Shown here in pieces: positions 1 through 5,484 of a stretch of DNA of 5,645 nucleotides; position 1 is the first letter of the stretch, and the number at the start of each line of letters is the position of its first letter. The position numbers and the translations under genes were made by a program. Source of the stretch: Candidatus Sumerlaeota bacterium (lineage in GTDB: Bacteria > Sumerlaeota > Sumerlaeia > MWCT01 > JAGHBZ01); contig JAGHBZ010000061.1 in the NCBI GenBank assembly GCA_021160705.1, forward strand, positions 1-5,645, given 5' to 3'. The notes below the pieces were generated by a model. The model did no database searches. It was not told where the DNA came from and was given only the letters and a program-made list of their open reading frames with translations.

Positions 1-64
1 AACCGACTAACCGACTTAAACCGACTAAACCGACCAAACGGACTCAACGGACACAACTTTTTGA
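1..64 (+). repeat. Degenerate 9-bp tandem array, left outer copy (array A)
   Basis: Six units of 8-9 bp lie head to tail. Read on the plus strand they start as AAACCGACT-type units (1-35) and switch to AAACGGACT-type units (36-52). The array closes with a tail, ACAAC plus five T and GA (53-64), that is nearly identical to the tail of array B. The array begins at the first base of the window, so it may be truncated. It is not a CRISPR: the units are contiguous and there are no spacers. I see no coding function. The 9-bp period would keep a reading frame, but stops and the lack of a start argue against translation. Confidence 0.85.
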
Positions 65-73
65 AGCTTGCTC

Positions 74-118
74 TTTTCTTCTTAGCCACGGAGTTCACTG
101 AGTACACTGAGAAGAAAA
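74..118. repeat. Short 9-bp repeat element (CACTGAG type) bounded by inverted repeats
   Basis: Three imperfect 9-bp units, of the form CCACGGAGT, TCACTGAGT and ACACTGAGA, lie between a perfect 9-bp inverted repeat: TTTTCTTCT at 74-82 and AGAAGAAAA at 110-118. As DNA or RNA it could form a stem with a loop of about 27 nt. The unit resembles the CACGGAG/CACTGAG repeats scattered between genes in many environmental bacterial genomes, which translate spuriously as T-E-x-T-E peptides. That comparison is from memory. It differs in sequence from the CCGACT arrays although it has the same period. Confidence 0.6.
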
Positions 119-138
119 ATTGCTTTGTTGCAGGCATA

Positions 139-299
139 TCGTACTATCAATTTACTTTTCTATTTAAAGCGAAGGAACTCACTATCTCAGACCTTTCCTG
201 GTCTCCTGGATTCCTAATAAATACTCTTTTTCTATTAGGAAGCCAGGAAACCAGGAGATAGGAGTTAACCTGTGAAGCTCAGCTCTCATCTTCACATTT
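139..299 (+). repeat. Left copy of composite inverted repeat, with structured core
   Basis: This segment pairs without gaps with the reverse complement of 5485-5645, and both are 161 nt long. The core 196-299 matches at 101 of 104 positions; the outer part 139-195 matches at about 40 of 57. The core contains a long hairpin, with 196-218 pairing to 234-256 (21 of 23 Watson-Crick pairs) around a 15-nt loop at 219-233. A smaller hairpin follows, TGTGAAG at 271-277 with CTTCACA at 290-296. Homology to the right copy stops abruptly at 299, so this is probably the true inner edge of the core. A 66-codon ORF running through it starts at TTG and has no ribosome site, so I treat the segment as non-coding. 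It could be a dispersed non-autonomous repeat, a structured RNA, or the end of a mobile cassette. Confidence 0.85.
196..256 (+). repeat. 23-bp stem hairpin in the left repeat core
   Basis: The arms TCCTGGTCTCCTGGATTCCT (first 20 nt of 196-218) and ATTAGGAAGCCAGGAAACCA (first 20 nt of 234-256) are complementary except at 203/249 and 210/242. On the minus strand the 203/249 pair becomes a G-U wobble. The loop 219-233 is A/T-rich. The stem is too far from any gene end and lacks a terminal T-run, so it is not a standard intrinsic terminator. The right copy keeps both imperfect pairs unchanged. Confidence 0.75.
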
Positions 300-352
300 C
301 AGGGGTTTGAGCCCCCGAGGACAAAGTTAGATCCCTGGATTAATTCCCTAAT

Positions 353-416
353 CTGACTAAACCGACCTAACCCGACTAAACAGACTAAACGGACCAAACG
401 GACACAACTTTTTTGA
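353..416 (+). repeat. Degenerate 9-bp tandem array, left inner copy (array B)
   Basis: About six units of 6-10 bp run from 353 to 403. Again CCGACT-type units (353-377) come first, then an intermediate CAGACT unit, then CGGACC/CGGAC units (387-403). The tail ACAAC plus six T and GA (404-416) is nearly the same as that of array A. The array has the same orientation as array A and is inverted relative to array C. It sits on the gene-facing side of the structured repeat, 53 nt from its edge, as array C does on the right (47 nt). Confidence 0.85.
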
Positions 417-744
417 TTTTTAGCTCTCCTTAGCAAAGGTCTGTGGCAGAGCTGAGGGGTTATCAAAGAACGACAACGAAAACTTGAACGTGCTCGTGCT
501 TTGCGTGTGATGATACGGAGACAAAAAATCTAAAAAAAACAGCTCCCTTCTAATAAGAAAAACAACGATGATAAGAAGAGGTTAAGTTAGAAGCTCAATA
601 CACGAGTATTGAACTTTTAAAGACAAGAGAAAGATTTTGGTAATGCGTATAGATTTGATGATAGTGGGCTTGCCATAATACCAGTCAAGGCATAACAAGT
701 TCTCGCCTCCAGTTCAAATTGGTCTTGTGATACCATGTGCCGCT
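417..744. other. Gene-free interval between repeats and the MFS gene
   Basis: I see no supported gene in this 328-nt interval. It contains a coding-like, arginine-rich stretch (456-530) with no start codon or ribosome site, a 10-bp hairpin at 591-616, and an A-rich tract at about 525-565. A GGTTCGAATCC string at 750-760, just inside the MFS 3' end, resembles a tRNA T-loop but no cloverleaf can be drawn around it. The MFS transcript, running leftward, must terminate somewhere here, but no strong minus-strand stem followed by a T-run is visible. Confidence 0.6.
591..618 (+). terminator. Hairpin, possible weak terminator
   Basis: AAGCTCAATA (591-600) pairs with TATTGAACTT (607-616) around a 6-nt loop. 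There is one C-A mismatch on the plus strand, which becomes a G-U wobble on the minus strand. On the plus strand four T residues (615-618) end the stem; on the minus strand no T-run follows. The stem is A/T-rich. It could end leftward transcription of the MFS gene about 130 nt past its stop, or rightward transcription from the repeat region, but neither is well supported. Confidence 0.25.
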
Positions 745-2265
745 TTATCGGTTCGAATCCGCAGAGATATTGGGTGAATCTTTTTGCTCATTTTTTGTGT
801 GTCGGCGGTGGGTGGAAAAGGCTGGAATATTCATAATATAATAAATTCCCGTGGCAGTGGAGAGGTTACGCAACGCACGTCTGGTCTCCCGGAAAAATTC
901 AAGGTAGACTACTTTTGCTGGTGCTTCGCCTTCTTCTTTAACTTTTGCAAGGCGTTGTAACGCATATAAACCAAATACAATGGAAAAGATAAAAAGGAAT
1001 TCAAATCCACGAATATCAATAAGATGAAATGCAACATCCCTGGTTGCAAGGTGCCACTTGAGCGATGACTCAAGTTCAATTAAATCCAGGTAATGTGCAG
1101 CGAACCCCCCGATTAATGGTGCAATTGCCGAGGCAATTGATATACAGGCTCCATTGACTACAAGGTATGAGGTAGCTTCCTCCTGTGGTGCTAATTTGTA
1201 CACGATATTCATTGATGATATAACTACTCCAGCAATGGCTATGCCGAGAAGGAAATGAATTACTACGAGATAGACAAACGTTAATTCGTGAGGTTCTGGC
1301 AATGCGGTAAATGGCCACAACGCCAGTGCGAATATGTATATTATGGAGCTGACAGTGAAGACAGGTTTATTGCCAAACCGGTCAGCCAGTTTGCCCCAGA
1401 TGAGCAGAAAAGAAACATTCATCACCTGTGCAAAGACACTGAAGGCAACGACTGTGCCAAGAGACAGATGCAATCGCTTAAACATATACACCGTATAGAA
1501 TGGTGCACTGAGATTTAATGCACCAGCCCAGATGACCGTGACCGAGAGCAGGCGACGAAAATTTGCATCCTGGAACGGGCGATATAAAAGTTCAACAAGC
1601 CTACGACGTGAAACAGGTGTTCGCATAGGGGGTTCATACGCCTGGAACAGAAACACCGAACCTATTATTCCTAATAACGCCGCAAAGGAAAACAATACCG
1701 TGTATGCGGTAAGTCCCTGTTCAACCGACCGACCTTCTTTATAAAGGTCAATCAGGCGTCCTGCCAGCAAACTAATTACCAGCCCGAAGGCGAAACTGAT
1801 ACTCAAACGCCGTGAAAAGAATCGTCCACGAATTTGCTCTGAGACGAGGTCTTTCATCCAGGAGTTCCAGGATGCGTTTGATATTGCGGCGATGGATGCA
1901 CCAACAAATAGAAACACCGGGAGTGCAATCAGACGCTTTTCAGGCGGGAATAACCAGGGGATAAATGCAATCAATATCCAGAACCCACGATTGCAGAGCG
2001 ATGAGATAAATGCTAAAGGACGTCGTTTGCGAATCCGCTCAATTAAAAACAGTGCCGGGAGTTGAAACGCATTGCCCAGAAACGGGATTGCCGCTATCAG
2101 TCCTATGACAACATTTGAAGCACCAAGCTGGAGGGAATAATCTATCAGGAACGCTCCACCTGTGAGCGATACTAATGTCCAGGAGAATATACCATCAAGG
2201 ACAACATAACGCAGACTCTTCTGTATACGTTCATTGTTAGTCTGAGAATCTTTAAAATTCTCCAT
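745..2265 (-). CDS. Major facilitator superfamily (MFS) transporter
   Basis: This 506-residue polytopic protein of the inner membrane is predicted to move a small solute by secondary transport; the substrate cannot be read from the sequence. About twelve hydrophobic segments form two six-helix halves, joined by a basic cytoplasmic loop near residues 211-240 (SRRR at 219-222). An MFS motif-A-like loop, ERIRKRRP (76-83), lies between helices 2 and 3. Its counterpart GKLADRFGNKP (291-301), the clearest family signature, lies between helices 8 and 9. The stretch W-N-S-W-M-K-D-L with R-G-R-F-F-S-R-R (133-153) follows helix 4. A hydrophilic tail of about 65 residues (from 441) is longer than in most MFS proteins; its last 25 residues are low-complexity and basic. 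The ATG at 2265 is the only plausible start, because no other Met precedes helix 1. Its ribosome site is poor: an AGGA lies about 19 nt upstream. It diverges from the CNT gene and may share its control region. Confidence 0.9.
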   Translation of the reverse strand: MENFKDSQTNNERIQKSLRYVVLDGIFSWTLVSLTGGAFLIDYSLQLGASNVVIGLIAAIPFLGNAFQLPALFLIERIRKRRPLAFISSLCNRGFWILIAFIPWLFPPEKRLIALPVFLFVGASIAAISNASWNSWMKDLVSEQIRGRFFSRRLSISFAFGLVISLLAGRLIDLYKEGRSVEQGLTAYTVLFSFAALLGIIGSVFLFQAYEPPMRTPVSRRRLVELLYRPFQDANFRRLLSVTVIWAGALNLSAPFYTVYMFKRLHLSLGTVVAFSVFAQVMNVSFLLIWGKLADRFGNKPVFTVSSIIYIFALALWPFTALPEPHELTFVYLVVIHFLLGIAIAGVVISSMNIVYKLAPQEEATSYLVVNGACISIASAIAPLIGGFAAHYLDLIELESSLKWHLATRDVAFHLIDIRGFEFLFIFSIVFGLYALQRLAKVKEEGEAPAKVVYLEFFRETRRALRNLSTATGIYYIMNIPAFSTHRRHTKNEQKDSPNISADSNR

Positions 2266-2303
2266 AGTTGTGGTTTCTTAAAATTCCTGTTTAATTATCT
2301 ATG

Positions 2304-2321
2304 ATACTATAATCTTAGTAT
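2304..2321. promoter_or_regulatory. Perfect 6-bp dyad between divergent genes, candidate operator
   Basis: ATACTA (2304-2309) and TAGTAT (2316-2321) form a perfect inverted repeat with a 6-bp spacer. It lies 38 bp from the MFS start and 115 bp from the CNT start. The dyad overlaps a plus-strand TATAAT and minus-strand TATAGT and TATACT hexamers. A regulator bound here could therefore block both promoters. The arms are short and A/T-rich, so chance is a real alternative. Confidence 0.3.
2308..2313 (+). promoter_or_regulatory. Candidate -10 box (TATAAT) for the CNT gene
   Basis: This is a perfect TATAAT match on the plus strand in the divergent intergenic region. The best -35-like hexamer at the right distance, TTCCTG at 2284-2289 with an 18-bp spacer, is weak. 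If used, transcription would start near 2320 and leave a leader of about 117 nt before the CNT start, long enough to hold the upstream ORF. Confidence 0.35.
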
Positions 2322-2379
2322 ACTTGCCCTCTCGTAATCCAAGCACAAAATAAAAATGTGAAGATAAAACTATTGCATA

Positions 2380-2399
2380 AAGAGGAGAACTATATAATG
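2380..2399 (+). promoter_or_regulatory. Strong Shine-Dalgarno site and ATG of an out-of-frame upstream ORF
   Basis: AAGAGGAGAA (2380-2389) is the best ribosome-binding site in the window, and an ATG follows at 2397. That ATG opens a 72-codon frame ending at 2615, which overlaps the first 179 bases of the CNT gene in another frame. The peptide has no recognisable domain and is probably not a functional protein. The site may drive a leader ORF that tunes CNT translation. Otherwise it may mark the true CNT start, disconnected by a frameshift in sequence or genome. Confidence 0.35.
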
Positions 2400-2436
2400 C
2401 TGAGTATAACATTTCTACGCTGGAGAGCACTACATT

Positions 2437-3744
2437 ATGCCAGAATTAAGAGGGGTTGCGGGGATAATTGTGTTCATTGGTGTAGCTTTGCTACTCAGCA
2501 CGAATCGCCGACAGGTAAAATGGCGTCCTATCGTGTGGGGTATAGTGCTACAGATTATCATTGCTGCGTTATTTTTAGGAAAGGGCATAGGCTTAGAGGT
2601 ATTTCAGGCGATTAATAATGGAGTAGTTGGCTTGCTTGACCATGCCCGGGAAGGGGCATATTTAGTCTTTGGACAACTGGCAATCCCACCGGGACAGACC
2701 GGACCAGAGGGCGAGAAGTCGCTGGGATTCTTTCTGGCATTTCAGGCATTGCCGACCATAATATTTTTCTCAGCCCTTATGGCTACCCTTTATTATATCG
2801 GCGTAATGCCAATCATATTGCGATTTTTCTCCTACATATTCACAAAGTTTATGCATCTGAGTGGTGCGGAATCGCTCTGTACAGCAAGTAACACCGTGGT
2901 AGGAATTGAGTCAGTATTTGCCATTCGTCCATATTTAAGCCAGATGACGCACTCAGAATTTCATCAGATACTCACCGCTGGTATGGCGACCATAGCCTCC
3001 TCAGTGCTGGGGTTTTATGTTCTGCTTTTAAAGGATACATTCCCTATGATAGCCGGTCATCTTGTGAGTGCGTCTCTATTGAGTGCGCCTGCGGCGGTGG
3101 TTATGGCAAAGGCTATGTTCCCTGAGACAGAGACACCGAAGACTATGGGTAAAGTGGTCAGTGGAGAGAGAGTCTCTGCTCATAGTCTTGTGGAAGCCAT
3201 TCTGCTGGGAGCAAATGAGGGGCTGAAACTGACGCTGGGCATTGTTGCGCTTCTGATTGCTTTTTTAGGACTTGTCTCGCTGGCAAATGCACTCATTGGC
3301 TGGACCGGGCTCCAGCTTAGCCACATTGGTATACCTCTGGCTGGTATTACTTTGCAAAAGATTCTCGGATGGGTCTTTTATCCCTTTACCATACTGATAG
3401 GAGTGGATGTCAAAGATGCTGGCACAATTTCAATGATTCTCGGCGAACGAACCATTCTCACCGAGGTGGTCAGTTATAAAGACCTTGCCCGATTCATAGC
3501 CAGCGGACGACTGGCAGACCCGAAGTCAGCGGTGATTGCCTCGTACGCCCTGTGTGGATTTAGCCATGTGGCTTCAGTGGCAATATTTGTGGGCGGTATC
3601 TCAGCACTGGTACCTGAGCGAGCCCGTGATATTGCATCACTGGGATTGAGGGCGCTGGTTGCAGCGACACTGGCATGTTTTCAGACAGCTGCAGTGGCAA
3701 GCATATTTATTCCTGCTGGACAATCAATCCTGTTTAAGGGCTGA
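2437..3744 (+). CDS. Concentrative nucleoside transporter (CNT/NupC family), divergent subtype
   Basis: This 435-residue inner-membrane symporter is expected to import nucleosides or related compounds using a sodium or proton gradient. Its length is normal for bacterial CNTs. The N-terminal domain has two helices (about 5-20 and 31-50). The family signature around ALPTIIFFSALMATLYYIGV (104-123) is clear, followed by GAESL (143-147), IRPYLSQMT (163-171) and ATIAS (184-188). The C-terminal half has GANEGLKLTLGIVALLIAF (258-276), a TEVVSY stretch (342-347) where classical members have NEFVAY, and ALCGFSHVAS (371-380) where they have ALCGFANFSS. The hairpin motif GQTEAPL is replaced by GIESVFA and appears one residue shorter, so specificity may differ from NupC. 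The start at 2437 follows TGGAGAG with an 11-nt gap from GGAG. The frame is closed by TAA at 2407, so no earlier ATG is available. Assignment to the family is firm; the substrate is inferred. Confidence 0.93.
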   Translation: MPELRGVAGIIVFIGVALLLSTNRRQVKWRPIVWGIVLQIIIAALFLGKGIGLEVFQAINNGVVGLLDHAREGAYLVFGQLAIPPGQTGPEGEKSLGFFLAFQALPTIIFFSALMATLYYIGVMPIILRFFSYIFTKFMHLSGAESLCTASNTVVGIESVFAIRPYLSQMTHSEFHQILTAGMATIASSVLGFYVLLLKDTFPMIAGHLVSASLLSAPAAVVMAKAMFPETETPKTMGKVVSGERVSAHSLVEAILLGANEGLKLTLGIVALLIAFLGLVSLANALIGWTGLQLSHIGIPLAGITLQKILGWVFYPFTILIGVDVKDAGTISMILGERTILTEVVSYKDLARFIASGRLADPKSAVIASYALCGFSHVASVAIFVGGISALVPERARDIASLGLRALVAATLACFQTAAVASIFIPAGQSILFKG

Positions 3745-3856
3745 CACAATCCCACGTCACGCCAATCCATACTTATGGAGCATATAGCATTCGGAGAAAG
3801 GGGGAACTCTAAATTCCTCTTTACTTTGTCATTTCAGGCAGGTTTAATTAGTACAT

Positions 3857-3862
3857 TATACT
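3857..3862 (+). promoter_or_regulatory. Weak candidate -10 box (TATACT) for the RDD gene
   Basis: TATACT lies 16 bp before the GTG start of the RDD gene. A good -35-like TTGTCA exists at 3826-3831, but its 25-bp spacing is too long; TTCAGG at 3833-3838 is better spaced but a poor match. The 134-bp gap also holds an imperfect A/G-rich against C/T-rich stem (3797-3822) with no T-run. Co-transcription with the CNT gene is about equally likely. Confidence 0.2.
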
Positions 3863-3878
3863 TTAATCAGGTATATAT

Positions 3879-5039
3879 GTGAGTAAGGTGAAGCAAAAGG
3901 AACCAGAACTACTCAAATCACCAGCAGTCACACAGCGACGCCATCAGCCACTTGCAGGATTCTGGATGCGTTCCGCTGCATTGTTGCTTGACCTGATTTT
4001 TTTGCGATTCTTTCTCTACGCCCTTGTTTTTCTTGGGAAAGAGTATCTATTTATGCTCGGTTTCAATAGTCTTTTTATTGGGCTCGGAGTAATTCTGGGG
4101 TATTTCTGGCTGATGGATGGAGCCCTGGGTAAAGGAAAAACCATCGGCAAGATGCTTTTGAATATCGCCATACTTAATTATGATGCTCGACCGCTGGCTC
4201 CATCAGCCTCATTTAAGCGGACTATTATCTGTCTTAATGTATTTATCCTGTCTACCATCCTTGGTATATTTTTTAATCAAATATCCACTCCTCATCAGAT
4301 GTTTATGTTAAATCTTGTATCAGGGGTTATCTGGGGATTTCTGATTGCCAATGGCATACTCATAGGGGTACACCCGTTAAAGCAGGGTATTCACGACCTT
4401 CTCTCGCAAAGCATTGTTGCCAAAGAGGCGTTCAAAGATAAATATCAGGTGTTTCGGGAGAAGTTACCTGAATTTCAACGTATGCAGTCTGGTGCATTTC
4501 AATCCGCTGCTATTGGGTTCATTGTAATGGTGGTTCTATCAGGTGTGATGAACTTCAAATATTCGTTCAGCAAAGCACAGAAAGAACAATTGCAACGCAC
4601 AAATGAAGTTCGCCAGCGGTTTGCAATTGAAGGCTTTGAGCTGGTGGGATTTAATTATGGGCTGGTCCGTAGAACCACAATGAACCCGGAGTCGGCTCGT
4701 GACTCTCTACCTGTAAAAACCACACCTACGACAACAACACAGCAGTCTACCGACGACAAAGACCTCGTATACGCAGTTATTTTTGTATATAGAACATATC
4801 ACTCGTTTGATAAAGATGCGATTTTGCAGAGCAGATATATTGAACGACTGATGCGTTCCGCAGGACTGTGGGCAAAACGAAACCTGACAGAACCACCACC
4901 CTCAAGCAGAGGACAACCATACGCTGAAAAACTGCGAGACCGCAAGATTGAAAGAATTTATTTCATTTTTGAGAAAAGAATAAATCTTACATTTCTATAC
5001 CAGTATTCGGAGGAAGTGAGACGCCAGCTTGATTTATGA
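3879..5039 (+). CDS. RDD-family membrane protein with long C-terminal extension
   Basis: This is a 386-residue membrane protein. Residues 24-182 form an RDD domain: the signature Arg and Asp of helix 1 are R31 and D38 (GFWMRSAALLLDL), the loop D80-G-x-L-G-K-x-K-T-I-G-K91 is typical, and HD at 172-173 with following IVAKEA closes the domain. Hydrophobic segments lie near 32-55, 60-80, 114-134 and 143-164. A fifth at about 207-225 leads into a soluble region of about 160 residues that I do not recognise, with a Thr/Gln-rich linker (281-291) and a mixed segment (294-386). Most RDD proteins are poorly understood; some are reported to affect sodium/proton exchange, which cannot be inferred here. 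The start is GTG at 3879: an upstream in-frame TAA at 3864 limits the choice, and the overlapping ATG at 3877 is followed at once by TGA. The ribosome site is a weak CAGG with a 7-nt gap. It lies 134 bp after the CNT gene on the same strand. Confidence 0.88.
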   Translation: MSKVKQKEPELLKSPAVTQRRHQPLAGFWMRSAALLLDLIFLRFFLYALVFLGKEYLFMLGFNSLFIGLGVILGYFWLMDGALGKGKTIGKMLLNIAILNYDARPLAPSASFKRTIICLNVFILSTILGIFFNQISTPHQMFMLNLVSGVIWGFLIANGILIGVHPLKQGIHDLLSQSIVAKEAFKDKYQVFREKLPEFQRMQSGAFQSAAIGFIVMVVLSGVMNFKYSFSKAQKEQLQRTNEVRQRFAIEGFELVGFNYGLVRRTTMNPESARDSLPVKTTPTTTTQQSTDDKDLVYAVIFVYRTYHSFDKDAILQSRYIERLMRSAGLWAKRNLTEPPPSSRGQPYAEKLRDRKIERIYFIFEKRINLTFLYQYSEEVRRQLDL

Positions 5040-5334
5040 AGTTGAATAAGTAGAGTGAATTTGTAGCTCTTTATCTGGATGTTTGGGCTTTTGATGTTTG
5101 CGCTGGAGAAATACCCTGATGGTCATCACGACACTATATAAATTTACCTGTTCCTTCGCTGGATGCTCATCAGGACGATATTAAACGAGTCAGCTGAGCA
5201 GATGACCTTTACGGTGTACTAATTTATTTTTGCTCTGCTGGAAAGATAGAATCTGTGCTTAAGACGATTATTTAGCAATAAGGTGGTGCTCTTTGAGAAT
5301 GCCTTCAGCTCTATCATAGACTCCTCCTGAGGAG
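5040..5334. other. Gene-free interval after the RDD gene
   Basis: No frame here looks coding on either strand. The longest short frames lack a ribosome site and end within about 20 codons. Possible structure: CAGCTGAGCA (5191-5200) pairs with TGCTCTGCTG (5231-5240) with one mismatch across a 30-nt loop, and ACTCCT (5320-5325) pairs with AGGAGT (5330-5335) across a 4-nt loop at the edge of array C. Neither stem is followed by a T-run, so I find no clear terminator for the RDD gene. Confidence 0.55.
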
Positions 5335-5437
5335 TTGAGTCCGTTGAGTCCGTTTAGTCCGTTGTGTCCGTTTAGTCCGTTGTGTCCGTTGTGTCGGTTT
5401 AGGTCGGTTCAGTCGGTTAGTCGGTTTAGTCGGTTTA
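5335..5437 (-). repeat. 9-bp tandem array, right inverted copy (array C)
   Basis: Eleven contiguous units run left to right: six of the type TTxxGTCCG (5335-5388), then five of the type TTxxGTCGG (5389-5433), all 9 bp except one of 10 and one of 8. A partial TTTA follows. As the reverse complement this gives CCGAC-type units first and CGGAC-type units last, the same order as arrays A and B. It is the longest and most regular of the three. The array lacks the T-rich tail of A and B; its inner end reads CAACT in reverse complement and then diverges. There are no spacers, so it is not a CRISPR. Confidence 0.9.
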
Positions 5438-5484
5438 TTAAGGTTCATCATCCTTATCGCCGACCACTAATCCCAAAATCTCTA

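Noticed and set aside
61..261. 66-codon ORF on the plus strand
   Set aside because: It starts at TTG without a ribosome site and runs through the 9-bp element and hairpin repeat. Its peptide is a translation of repeats.
1..416. CRISPR array or telomere-like repeat
   Set aside because: The 9-bp units are contiguous, degenerate and without spacers. Their internal location in two orientations does not fit a chromosome end.
680..775. Possible tRNA around GGTTCGAATCC at 750-760
   Set aside because: The string fits a T-loop, but the T stem pairs poorly and no acceptor, D or anticodon arms fit. It lies within the 3' end of the MFS gene.
1076..1744. Small ORFs on both strands inside the MFS gene
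   Set aside because: They lie in other frames of a well-supported transporter gene and show no domains or ribosome sites.
2353..2365. Match of AAAATGTGAAGAT to the inner edge of the right repeat at 5484
   Set aside because: Thirteen A-rich bases alone, with no further similarity on either side, are compatible with chance.
3797..3822. Intrinsic terminator after the CNT gene
   Set aside because: The stem has a bulge and a G-T pair, and it is followed by ACTTTG rather than a T-run.
5140..5180. Hammerhead-ribozyme-like core on the minus strand (CTGATGA then GAAGG)
   Set aside because: The second core box must be GAAA, stem II is only about two pairs, and no stems I and III are evident.
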